Assembly (NCBI RefSeq): GCF_027923225.1
Contig: NZ_BSDI01000032.1
Span: 192,192 to 256,191 of the forward strand
DNA length: 64,000 nucleotides
Direction of reading: 5' to 3'
From: Phytohabitans aurantiacus
GTDB taxonomy: Bacteria; Actinomycetota; Actinomycetes; Mycobacteriales; Micromonosporaceae
Shown: positions 54,277-64,000 of the stretch, piece after piece
Layout: every line of letters begins with the position of its first letter
Numbering within the stretch: the stretch's first letter is position 1
Notes under the pieces: model-generated
Told to the model about the DNA's origin: nothing
The model's database searches: none
What the model saw: only the letters and a program-made list of their open reading frames with translations
Translations under genes and position numbers: made by a program

Positions 54277-54351
54277 GATCAAGGAGATCTCCATCGATCA
54301 AGGGCGAACGCACGTGGAAAGCGATCCAACCACGTGCGTTCGCCCTTGATC
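54277..54351 (-). repeat. Repeat cluster D, right unit, best-preserved copy
   Basis: GATCAAGG at 54277, then 19 bp on a palindrome at 54296-54351 with perfectly complementary 22-bp arms (54296-54317 and 54330-54351, outer ends GATCAAGGGCGAACGC and GCGTTCGCCCTTGATC) and a 12-nt loop AAAGCGATCCAA. This is the cleanest copy in the window. Confidence 0.88.
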
Positions 54352-54453
54352 GGCGGAGAAGGCGCCGCGGCGTTGCGCGCGAGGCGGCGCTGCGTGCGAG
54401 GCTGCGGGCGTGCGTGGCGGCGTGGCGCGGTGCGCGCCCGGCGCGGCGCGGGG

Positions 54454-55848
54454 CTACGGGCGGGTTACGGTTGCGGCTACGGCGGCCGCTACCGCGGGGG
54501 CTACGCGGGAGTCGAAGACGCTGGGGACGATGACCGTCGGGTTGATCTTTTCCTCGCCCACCACGTCGGCGATGGCGCGAGCCGCCGCCAGCGCCATCTC
54601 CTCGGTGAACTCGGTCGCGTGGGCGTCCAGCATGCCGCGGAACACGCCGGGGAAGGCCAGCACGTTGTTGATCTGGTTCGGCTGGTCGGAGCGGCCGGTC
54701 GCGACCACCGCGGCGTGCTTGCGGGCTTCGCGCGGGTCGACCTCGGGGTCGGGGTTGGCCAGGGCGAACACGATCGCACCGGGCGCCATCGCCGCGATGT
54801 CGTCGCCGGTGAGCAGGTTGGGCGCGCTGACGCCGATGAACACGTCCGCGCCACGCATGGCGCCGGGCAGGTCGCCCGCGTACCCATTCTTGTTGGTGTT
54901 TTCGGCCAGCCACCGCCAGGACGGGGACAGGTCGGGCATATCGAGGTGAAGGGCGCCCTTCCGGTCGTACGCGATGATGTCGCCGACCCCCTGCCGCAAC
55001 AGCAGTTTCATGATCGCGGTGCCCGCGGCGCCGGCTCCGGAGACGACCACCCGCACATCCTCGAGGCGCTTGCCCACGACGCGCAGCGCGTTCGTCAGCG
55101 CGGCCAGCACGCAGATCGCGGTGCCGTGCTGGTCGTCGTGGAAGACCGGGATGTCGAGCAGCTCGCGCAGCCGCGCCTCGATCTCGAAGCAGCGCGGCGC
55201 GGCGATGTCTTCCAGGTTGATCCCGCCGTACGCGGGCGCGATCGCCTGCACGATCCGCACGATCTCGTCGGTGTCCTGGGTGTCGAGCACGACCGGCCAG
55301 GCGTCGACCCCGCCGAACCGCTTGAACAGCGCCGCCTTGCCTTCCATGACGGGCAGCGACGCGGCCGGACCGATGTTGCCGAGGCCCAGTACGGCGGTGC
55401 CGTCGGTCACCACGGCGACGGTGTTGCGCTTGATGGTGAGGCGGCGGGCGTCTTCCGGGTTCTCGGCGATGGCCAGGCAGACGCGGGCCACGCCGGGGGT
55501 GTACGCCCGGGAGAGCTCGTCGCGGTTGCGGAGCGCGACCTTCGGGGTCACCTCGATCTTGCCGCCGAGGTGCAGCAGGAACGTGCGGTCGGAGACCTTG
55601 TGCACGGTGACGCCGGGCAGCACCTCGAGCGCCTTGACCACCTGGTCGGCGTGGGTCGAGTCGGCGGTGTCACACGTGAGGTCTACGGTGACTCGCACGT
55701 GGTCGGAGTCGACGACGTCGAGCGCGGTGACGATCGCGCCCGCCTCCCCGACGCAGGTGGTCAGCCGGCCGATCGACGAGGCGTCGGCGGTGACGCTGAC
55801 CCGGATGGTGATGGAGAAACCGGCGCTGGGCAGGCGGGTTGTCGGCAC
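54454..55848 (-). CDS. NAD(P)-dependent malic enzyme with N-terminal ACT domain
   Basis: A 464-residue cytoplasmic enzyme that decarboxylates malate to pyruvate. Residues about 8-80 are an ACT regulatory domain (ITIRVSVTADASSIGRLTTC); residues about 90-260 are the malic N-terminal domain (YTPGVARVCLAIAENPEDAR, DGTAVLGLGNIGP, KAALFKRFGGVDAWPV, FHDDQHGTA) and the rest the NAD-binding domain (VVVSGAGAAGTAIMKLL, ALANPDPEVDP, NQINNVLAFPGVFRGMLDA). The layout is that of Streptomyces malic enzymes. GTG 55848 is the likely start. It is divergent from hflX. Confidence 0.94.
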   Translation of the reverse strand: MPTTRLPSAGFSITIRVSVTADASSIGRLTTCVGEAGAIVTALDVVDSDHVRVTVDLTCDTADSTHADQVVKALEVLPGVTVHKVSDRTFLLHLGGKIEVTPKVALRNRDELSRAYTPGVARVCLAIAENPEDARRLTIKRNTVAVVTDGTAVLGLGNIGPAASLPVMEGKAALFKRFGGVDAWPVVLDTQDTDEIVRIVQAIAPAYGGINLEDIAAPRCFEIEARLRELLDIPVFHDDQHGTAICVLAALTNALRVVGKRLEDVRVVVSGAGAAGTAIMKLLLRQGVGDIIAYDRKGALHLDMPDLSPSWRWLAENTNKNGYAGDLPGAMRGADVFIGVSAPNLLTGDDIAAMAPGAIVFALANPDPEVDPREARKHAAVVATGRSDQPNQINNVLAFPGVFRGMLDAHATEFTEEMALAAARAIADVVGEEKINPTVIVPSVFDSRVAPAVAAAVAATVTRP

Positions 55849-55943
55849 GTTGTCATTGTTACCAGCGCCGGTTAAGCAGGTGCGATCCGGGGACCGGCGT
55901 GCCACCATTGACGGGTCGGACCAAACGGACAGGGGAGACAGGC

Positions 55944-57353
55944 TTGCCGGACATCGTTCTATCCAGCGAAGAAGCTACGACGGGTGAGCTGGAGCTGGAA
56001 GATCGGCACGCACTGCGCCGGGTCGCCGGACTCTCGACCGAGCTCACCGACGTCACCGAGGTCGAATACCGCCAGCTGCGGCTGGAGCGGGTCGTGCTGG
56101 TCGGCGTCTGGACCGAGGGCAGCGTCACCGACGCGGAAAACTCGCTCACCGAGCTGGCCGCGCTCGCCGAGACGGCCGGTTCGCAGGTGCTCGAAGGGCT
56201 GATCCAGCGGCGCTCGCGCCCCGACCCCGCCACCTACGTCGGCCGGGGCAAGGTCGACGAGCTCGACTCGGTGGTCGAGTCGACCGGCGCCGACACCGTG
56301 ATCTGCGACGGCGAGCTCTCCCCGTCCCAGCTGCGCAACCTGGAGCAGCGCACCAAGGTCAAGGTCATCGACCGCACCGCGCTGATCCTCGACATCTTCG
56401 CGCAGCACGCCAAGAGCAAGGAGGGGAAGGCACAGGTCGAGCTGGCGCAGCTCGAGTACCTGCTGCCGCGCCTGCGTGGTTGGGGTGAGGCGCTGTCGCG
56501 GCAGTCCGGCGGCAGCGGGCGCGGCGGCGGCGCCGGTGGCGGCGTGGGCCTGCGCGGTCCCGGTGAGACCAAGCTCGAGACCGACCGGCGGCGCATCCGC
56601 ATGCGCATCTCCCGGCTGCGCCGGGAGATCAAGGCGATGCGCACGGTTCGCCACACCATGCGCGCGGGCCGGGCGAAAAACCTGGTTCCAGCGGTAGCCA
56701 TCGCGGGCTACACCAACGCGGGCAAGTCCAGCTTGCTCAACCGGCTGACAGGCGCAGGTGTACTGGTCGAAGACGCGCTCTTCGCCACCCTCGACCCGAC
56801 CACGCGGCGGGCCGAGACCGGCGACGGCCGGATCTACACGCTCGCTGACACGGTCGGATTCGTCCGGCACCTGCCGCACCAGATCGTCGAGGCGTTCCGC
56901 TCGACGCTGGAGGAGGTGGCCGACGCCGACCTGGTCGTGCACGTGGTCGACGGCGCCGACCCCGATCCCGAGGGGCAGGTGCGGGCGGTACGCGAGGTGC
57001 TGGCTGAGGTCGGCGCCGACAAGCTGCCCGAGCTGCTCGTGGTCAACAAGATCGACGCCGCCGACGAGGAGACGCTGCTGCGGCTCAAGCGCGCGTGGCC
57101 CGAGGCGGTCTTCGTCTCGGCCCGACGGGGCACGGGCATCGAGGAGCTGCGCGCCACGATCGAGACGCGCCTGCCGCGGCCGGCCGTCGAGGTGCGGGCC
57201 ACCGTGCCGTACGACCGGGGTGACCTGGTCGCTCGGGTGCACCGGCGTGGCGAGGTGCTCGGCACCGAGCACACCGGCGCGGGCACCGAGATCCACGTGC
57301 GGGTCGACGAGGCGCTGGCGGCAGAGCTGGCACCGTTCGCTCACGCCGGGTGA
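55944..57353 (+). CDS. hflX: Ribosome-associated GTPase HflX
   Basis: A 469-residue GTPase that splits stalled ribosomes. The N-terminal HflX domain (VLVGVWTEG, LIQRRSRPDPATYVGRGKVDEL, VELAQLEYLLPRLRGWGEAL), a Gly-rich loop (SGGSGRGGGAGGGVGLRGPG), helical linker, and G domain with G1 AGYTNAGKSSL, G3 DTVGF, G4 NKID and G5 SARRGTG. The start is TTG 55944, with GGGGAG about 8 bp upstream; upstream codons lack homology. A hairpin spans its stop codon. Confidence 0.94.
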   Translation: MPDIVLSSEEATTGELELEDRHALRRVAGLSTELTDVTEVEYRQLRLERVVLVGVWTEGSVTDAENSLTELAALAETAGSQVLEGLIQRRSRPDPATYVGRGKVDELDSVVESTGADTVICDGELSPSQLRNLEQRTKVKVIDRTALILDIFAQHAKSKEGKAQVELAQLEYLLPRLRGWGEALSRQSGGSGRGGGAGGGVGLRGPGETKLETDRRRIRMRISRLRREIKAMRTVRHTMRAGRAKNLVPAVAIAGYTNAGKSSLLNRLTGAGVLVEDALFATLDPTTRRAETGDGRIYTLADTVGFVRHLPHQIVEAFRSTLEEVADADLVVHVVDGADPDPEGQVRAVREVLAEVGADKLPELLVVNKIDAADEETLLRLKRAWPEAVFVSARRGTGIEELRATIETRLPRPAVEVRATVPYDRGDLVARVHRRGEVLGTEHTGAGTEIHVRVDEALAAELAPFAHAG

Positions 57354-57374
57354 CCGATCAAATCGGCTACCCGG
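57346..57374 (+). terminator. Stem-loop at the hflX stop codon
   Basis: CCGGGTGACCGAT (57346-57358) pairs with ATCGGCTACCCGG (57362-57374) except for two central positions, around a 3-nt loop. It encloses the stop codon and lies 31 bp before the next start. It may attenuate read-through. Confidence 0.45.
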
Positions 57375-57404
57375 CGGTAGGCGTCGACATGCGACACTGA
57401 ACGG

Positions 57405-58832
57405 ATGCGTCGTGTGGTTGCGTGCAGCCTGGCTGCCTTTGGCCTGGTGGGATTGAGTCTGGTCGCTTCGGCGACCCCCGCATTGGCCGCCGGTAAGAAG
57501 GTCTGCACGATCACAGACAGCAAGCTCGACGAGCTGTCCGGACTGGTCGCGACCTCCAACGGCTACATCACCATCAATGACAGCAGTGAGCAGGCCAGTC
57601 GCAAGCGCATCTTCTACCTCAGTGGCAAATGCGCCGTCACGAAAAGCATCCAGTACAGCGGCGCCGGCCCCCGCGACACCGAAGATCTCGCGGTGTCGCC
57701 AGACGGTAAGACGCTCTGGATCGCCGACATCGGCGACAACCCCGACAGCACCGAGCGGCGGTCGAGCATCGGGCTGTGGAGCATGCCGGTCGACGGGTCG
57801 AAGAAGCCGACGATCCATCGGCTCAGCTACCCGGACGGCAAGCACGACGCCGAGGCGCTTCTGATCAACGGCGACGGCACGCCGATCGTCATCACGAAGA
57901 CCGGTGGCAAGGCGGGCCTCTACAGCCCGGCGGCGGGCACGATGAAGGCCAACAACGAGACCCCGGTCGCGATGACGAAGGTGGGCGACGTCACGCTGCC
58001 GAAGACCACGACCGACAACCCGTTCGGCGCGATCGGGCGGTTGATGGTCACCGGCGCGGCCCGGTCGCCCGACGGCAGCAAGGTCGCGCTGCGCACCTAC
58101 GCCGACGCGTTCGAGTACGACGTGTCGGGTGGTGACGTGGTCAAGGCGCTCACCGGTGGCTCGCCACGGGTGACGGCGCTCGTCAGCGACCAGTTCGGCG
58201 AGGCGTTGGCGTACAGCGCGGATGGCAAGAGCTTCCTGACGGTCTCTGACCTGGGTGAGCTCGACTCCAACGTCGCCAACGTCCTGTACCAGTACACGCC
58301 GTCGACGACCGCCCCCAAAGCGACCACCGCGGCGACGGTGGGCGGCGAATCCGCGGGTAACTCCCGCTCGTGGGTCGACGGGCTGACGCTGAAAGACATC
58401 ACGTACATGATCGGTGCTGTCGGCGTGCTCGGCGCGCTGCTCGTGGGCGCCGGGGTCTTCGGCATCCTGCAAGCCCGCAGGCGGCGCCCGTCGGCCGAGC
58501 CGGCTGGTGCCAAGGGCAAGAAGAAGGGCGGGCCCGACCCCACCGTGGGGCGGCAGCCGGTGCCGGGAGCGGGCAACGCCGCGGCCACGGCGAGCGTCGG
58601 CGCCGACCGTCCGTACGCGGGCAGCGGATACGACGACTACGACCGGCAGAACGGGTTCGGCGGCGGGGGCCGGCCGGCCGACGACTATCAGCCGGCGGGC
58701 CAGGTCTACGGCTCGCGCCCGGCTGGTGGCTCGGGAGGCGGAGGTTCGGGGGGCGTTTACGGCACCCCCCGATCGAACGTCTACGGCGGTCCGCCGAGCC
58801 AGAACGGCTACCCGGACAACCGCCCGTACTAG
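57405..58832 (+). CDS. Membrane-anchored secreted protein with propeller-like ectodomain
   Basis: A 475-residue protein. Signal peptide about 1-29 (ending ALAAG), an extracytoplasmic domain about 30-310 with beta-propeller-like repeats (LAVSPDGKTLWIADIGDNPD, YPDGKHDAEALLI, ARSPDGSKVALRTYADAFEY, AYSADGKSFLTVSD), a transmembrane helix about 349-369 (YMIGAVGVLGALLVGAGVFGI split by few polar residues), and a Gly/Pro/Tyr-rich cytoplasmic tail. It is found next to hflX/lexA in related actinobacteria as far as I recall. No enzymatic motif; role unknown. Confidence 0.78.
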   Translation: MRRVVACSLAAFGLVGLSLVASATPALAAGKKVCTITDSKLDELSGLVATSNGYITINDSSEQASRKRIFYLSGKCAVTKSIQYSGAGPRDTEDLAVSPDGKTLWIADIGDNPDSTERRSSIGLWSMPVDGSKKPTIHRLSYPDGKHDAEALLINGDGTPIVITKTGGKAGLYSPAAGTMKANNETPVAMTKVGDVTLPKTTTDNPFGAIGRLMVTGAARSPDGSKVALRTYADAFEYDVSGGDVVKALTGGSPRVTALVSDQFGEALAYSADGKSFLTVSDLGELDSNVANVLYQYTPSTTAPKATTAATVGGESAGNSRSWVDGLTLKDITYMIGAVGVLGALLVGAGVFGILQARRRRPSAEPAGAKGKKKGGPDPTVGRQPVPGAGNAAATASVGADRPYAGSGYDDYDRQNGFGGGGRPADDYQPAGQVYGSRPAGGSGGGGSGGVYGTPRSNVYGGPPSQNGYPDNRPY

Positions 58833-58907
58833 CTCTTACGTCAACCTTCGGATCCGGCTAGGAGCCGTGCCGACCACGGCGGACCTTGACCCGTATTCCG
58901 GTTTGGT

Positions 58908-59705
58908 CTACTTGACCCGGCGGAGGACGGCCACGACGCGGCCGAGGATCGTGGCGTCGTCGCCGGGAATCGGGTCGAACGCCGGGTTCTGGGGCATGAG
59001 CCACACGTGCCCGTCGCGCCGGCGGTACGTCTTCACGGTCGCCTCGCCGTCGATCATGGCGGCCACGATGTCGCCCGCGTTGGCGGTCGGCTGCTGCCGG
59101 ACCACCACCCAGTCGCCGTCGCAGATCGCCGCGTCGAGCATCGAGTCGCCCTTGACCTGGAGCATGAAGACCTCGCCCTCGCCGACCAGCTCGCGCGGCA
59201 GCGGGAAGATGTCTTCGACCGCCTGCTCGGCCAGGATCGGGCCACCGGCGGCGATCCGGCCCAGCATCGGCACGTACGCCGGGGCGGGACGCTGTGCCCG
59301 AGCCGTCTCGTCGTCCAGCAGGTCGCTCGGCGGCCGTACGTCGACAGCACGCGGCCTGTTCGGGTCGCGCCGCAGGAAGCCCTTACGCTCCAGCTCCTTG
59401 AGCTGGTAGGCGACGCTCGACGGCGACACCAGCCCCACCGCCTCGCCGATCTCGCGGACGCTGGGCGGGTACCCGTACCTCTCCACCCAGTCGCGGATGA
59501 ATTCGAGGATGCGGCGTTGCCGGGCCGTGAGATCGGCGGTGACGAGGTCGGGGAAGGAGCTGACCACCGGCGTGACCGCGCGCAACTGCGGCTGCTCGCC
59601 GGTGCGGGTACGCGCCGAACTTCGCTTACGGCCGGACGGCGCCGGCGCCGCCTTGGCGGCCTTCTGCTGCTGCGATTGCCGGCTGCTCCGGTCGTTGGTC
59701 GACAC
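58908..59705 (-). CDS. lexA: SOS repressor LexA
   Basis: A 265-residue repressor of the SOS regulon. An Arg/Ser/Ala-rich extension (1-50) precedes the winged helix (about 58-122, TARQRRILEFIRDWVERYGY and PSVREIGEAVGLVSPSSVAY). The self-cleavage bond is Ala153-Gly154 in RIAAGGP and the catalytic dyad is Ser188 (VKGDSML) with Lys225 (ATVKTYRR). Longer than E. coli LexA because of the extension, as usual in actinobacteria. Start GTG 59705 with GGAGG upstream. Divergent from the LysM gene. Confidence 0.96.
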   Translation of the reverse strand: MSTNDRSSRQSQQQKAAKAAPAPSGRKRSSARTRTGEQPQLRAVTPVVSSFPDLVTADLTARQRRILEFIRDWVERYGYPPSVREIGEAVGLVSPSSVAYQLKELERKGFLRRDPNRPRAVDVRPPSDLLDDETARAQRPAPAYVPMLGRIAAGGPILAEQAVEDIFPLPRELVGEGEVFMLQVKGDSMLDAAICDGDWVVVRQQPTANAGDIVAAMIDGEATVKTYRRRDGHVWLMPQNPAFDPIPGDDATILGRVVAVLRRVK

Positions 59706-59806
59706 GGGTCCGTCCTCCCTCTAGTCGGTATGCCCCGCTGCCGCGCTACCTCGGTGTTGCCTGATGGTTCCAGCGGTTGCCTCACGGTATAGCTGAGATC
59801 GGTTAG

Positions 59807-59822
59807 TTTCAAACATCTGTAC
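59807..59822 (-). promoter_or_regulatory. Possible degenerate SOS box upstream of lexA
   Basis: TCAAACATCTGTACGA differs from TCGAACNNNNGTTCGA at two of twelve defined positions. It lies about 100 bp before the lexA start and could serve LexA autorepression. Weaker than the site at 59901. Confidence 0.4.
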
Positions 59823-59900
59823 GACCTCACCCCGGCGTGTCGCGTCACGAGACCTCGACATCGCACGCGTGTTCTGATACACAATCGTACGTCCGTTCTA

Positions 59901-59916
59901 TCGAACCTCTGTTCGA
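59901..59916 (+). promoter_or_regulatory. Perfect SOS box in the lexA/LysM divergent region
   Basis: TCGAACCTCTGTTCGA is a perfect match to the actinobacterial LexA consensus. It lies 14 bp before the LysM start codon and about 195 bp upstream of lexA, so it most directly controls the LysM gene. Confidence 0.92.
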
Positions 59917-59930
59917 TCTTGGGGGTCGGC

Positions 59931-60251
59931 ATGCATGCGGTGGGAGTAAGAGTCCAGGTCAAGCCCAGGCTGCGGCTCACTCGGCGGGGCCGGTTCGTGC
60001 TCTTCGCCTTGTTCCTTCTGCTCTCGGCGGGCGTCATCGCGCTCGGCGCCACCGCTTCTCGCGCGGCCGATCCACCCACGGAGACCGTCACGACCGTCGT
60101 CCGGCCGGGTGACACCCTTTGGTCGATCGCTGGCCGTCACTTCCCGGACCACGATCCGGTCGCCTCCGTAGAGACCATCCGCCGCGTCAACCGCCTCGAC
60201 GGCTACGGCATCTACGCCGGCCAGGAACTCATCCTCCCGCACGACCGGTAG
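59931..60251 (+). CDS. SOS-linked LysM peptidoglycan-binding membrane protein (DivS/Rv2719c-like position)
   Basis: A 106-residue protein: basic N-terminus (RLRLTRRGRF), one transmembrane helix about 21-42 (VLFALFLLLSAGVIALG), and a C-terminal LysM domain about 55-105 (TVVRPGDTLWSIAGRHFPDH, IRRVNRLDGYGIYAGQELIL). Small LysM proteins beside lexA in actinobacteria (DivS of Corynebacterium, Rv2719c of Mycobacterium) are SOS-induced cell-division inhibitors or wall-acting proteins. The perfect SOS box directly upstream supports the same role here. ATG 59931 has GGGGG 6 bp upstream. Confidence 0.85.
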   Translation: MHAVGVRVQVKPRLRLTRRGRFVLFALFLLLSAGVIALGATASRAADPPTETVTTVVRPGDTLWSIAGRHFPDHDPVASVETIRRVNRLDGYGIYAGQELILPHDR

Positions 60252-60320
60252 TCGCCTCGACACGCCCGCGTCGGATGTGCCGGACAACTTGCGCCGGCGC
60301 CTCCGCTGGCATACCGTCGA

Positions 60321-60336
60321 CCCCTAGATGTAGTAG
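60321..60336 (+). promoter_or_regulatory. Possible NrdR box upstream of nrdR-nrdJ
   Basis: The core CTAGATGTAG (60324-60333, or CTACATCTAG on the other strand) fits the NrdR consensus CWATATATWG with two changes. NrdR boxes usually come in pairs about 31 bp apart; I do not see a clear second copy. It lies 166 bp before nrdR, whose product represses ribonucleotide reductase genes. Confidence 0.45.
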
Positions 60337-60501
60337 TTACAGGGGTGTAAGTCCTCCACAGGTTGGGTTTAACTACCCACAGGTTTCCCACACGTAACGC
60401 GCAGCGTTGTCCACAGGCGTAGGACGGCGGTGCTCGATTGGCGTGCCCGGAAACTGTCGGTGGGTGGGCCTAGCCTGAGGACATGGAAGGGGGGTGTGTC
60501 G

Positions 60502-60987
60502 ATGCGGTGCCCATACTGCCGGCACGCCGACTCCCGGGTCGTCGACTCGCGTGAGGCCGACGACGGCCAGCTGATCCGCCGCCGCCGGTCGTGTCCGGCG
60601 TGTGGCAAGCGGTTCACGACCGTCGAGGAGGCGGTGCTCGCCGTGGTCAAGCGGAGCGGCGTGACCGAGCCGTTCAGCCGGACGAAGATCATGGGTGGGG
60701 TCCGCAAGGCTTGCCAGGGCCGCCCGGTCGACGACGACGCGCTCGCTCTCCTCGCGCAGAAGGTCGAGGAGACCGTCCGGGCGCGCGGTGCGGCCGAGAT
60801 CCCGAGCCATGAGGTGGGCTTGGCGATCCTCGGGCCGCTGCGCGAGCTCGACGAGGTGGCCTATCTGCGTTTCGCGAGCGTCTACCGGTCGTTCGAGTCA
60901 CTGGGCGACTTCGAGCGTGAGATCTCCGCGCTACGGGCGTCACGCGACGACGCCGGCAAGGTGGGGGAGCCCGCTACATCCGCGTAG
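60502..60987 (+). CDS. nrdR: Transcriptional repressor NrdR
   Basis: A 161-residue ATP-cone regulator of ribonucleotide reductase genes. Zinc ribbon CPYCRHADSRV with CPACGKRFTT, then the ATP cone (about 49-139, VVKRSGVTEPFSRTKIMGGV, KACQGRPVD). The length is typical. ATG 60502 is preceded by a GGAAGGGGGG ribosome site. It lies 44 bp upstream of nrdJ and is likely cotranscribed with it. Confidence 0.96.
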   Translation: MRCPYCRHADSRVVDSREADDGQLIRRRRSCPACGKRFTTVEEAVLAVVKRSGVTEPFSRTKIMGGVRKACQGRPVDDDALALLAQKVEETVRARGAAEIPSHEVGLAILGPLRELDEVAYLRFASVYRSFESLGDFEREISALRASRDDAGKVGEPATSA

Positions 60988-61031
60988 TACGTGTTCGGAA
61001 ATTTAGGTGTGGTCTCGAGGGGGCATGTGAG

Positions 61032-63878
<2,847 letters not shown>

Positions 63879-63892
63879 AAAGGAGCGGAATT

Positions 63893-63915
63893 GCATTCGC
63901 TGCAACGTCGAATGC
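63893..63915 (+). terminator. Weak stem-loop after nrdJ
   Basis: GCATTCG (63893-63899) pairs with CGAATGC (63909-63915), 15 bp past the nrdJ stop. No T-run. The last 85 bases of the window show no gene. Confidence 0.4.
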
Positions 63916-64000
63916 GCGAAGACGAAACCTGAGGCTGTGCGCTGCGGAGGAGTGAGGGTCGCGGCGCCGGCCGATGGCTGAAAGACGGCGACCGCCCGAG

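Larger units (their letters stand above)
53861..54453. other. Gene-free region with repeat cluster D
   Basis: Nearly 600 bp between the lipoprotein start and the malic enzyme stop. The first 180 bp hold the lipoprotein promoter region; 54047-54066 is the GGCGTGTCGCCACGCC spacer of the repeat family; 54075-54351 is cluster D; the last 100 bp are GC-rich low-complexity sequence. No gene seen. Confidence 0.7.

Overview
The window is chromosomal DNA from a high-GC actinobacterium, most likely a member of the Micromonosporaceae. This rests on the strong G/C bias at third codon positions, frequent GTG/TTG starts, many 4-bp stop/start overlaps, and a housekeeping backbone (DUF3046-recA-recX-rny, miaB, DUF349, extradiol-like gene, miaA-dapF, hflX, lexA/LysM, nrdR-nrdJ) that parallels the recA-to-nrdR region of mycobacteria. 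There are no rRNA or tRNA genes, prophage, insertion sequences, CRISPR arrays or large biosynthetic clusters.

Positions 1-16921 form an L-arabinose/arabinan utilisation block. It holds a truncated LacI-type regulator, a secreted GH43-CBM42 arabinofuranosidase, a GH2 beta-galactosidase, an exported GH127 enzyme carrying a LamG insert, a ChvE/MmsA/MmsB-type sugar ABC transporter, AraD, AraB and a second LacI-type repressor. Four copies of a 12-bp palindrome (consensus GTTAACGTTAAC) lie just upstream of the GH43, GH127, transporter and repressor-araB-araD units, which suggests one regulon. L-arabinose isomerase (araA) is not in the window.

Positions 18129-23997 hold a PNPOx-GNAT fusion gene divergent from a MocR-type PLP regulator, then a UdgX-like uracil-DNA glycosylase, an acyl-CoA dehydrogenase, an MFS transporter and DUF3046. 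Positions 24000-30120 hold recA (with an SOS box), recX with a long low-complexity N-terminus, a short BKACE-family gene and RNase Y, closed by a strong terminator. Positions 30139-33553 are a gluABCD amino-acid uptake operon. Then come small conserved genes, miaB, and a secreted CBM2-pectate lyase.

Positions 37559-43771 are a tightly coupled four-gene unit I cannot assign to a known system: a C-terminally membrane-anchored helical protein, a HELGH metallopeptidase-like protein, a degenerate paralogue of it that has lost the zinc-site residues, and an 858-residue TPR protein. A secreted GH5-CBM2 cellulase converges on it. A TetR/MMPL pair, DUF349, the miaA/dapF run, a glycerophosphodiesterase, a lipoprotein, an ACT-malic enzyme, hflX, a membrane protein, lexA with a divergent SOS-linked LysM gene, and nrdR-nrdJ complete the window.

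The most unusual non-coding signal is a dispersed repeat family in intergenic DNA (17088-17959, 26506-27001, 53188-53263, 54075-54351). Each unit is a 56-57-nt near-perfect palindrome with GATCAAGG at its ends plus a third GATCAAGG box exactly 19 bp away. In three clusters the units are arranged as long inverted repeats around unrelated cores of 126-535 bp. A 40-bp perfect palindrome and a 27-bp tandem repeat are associated with these regions.
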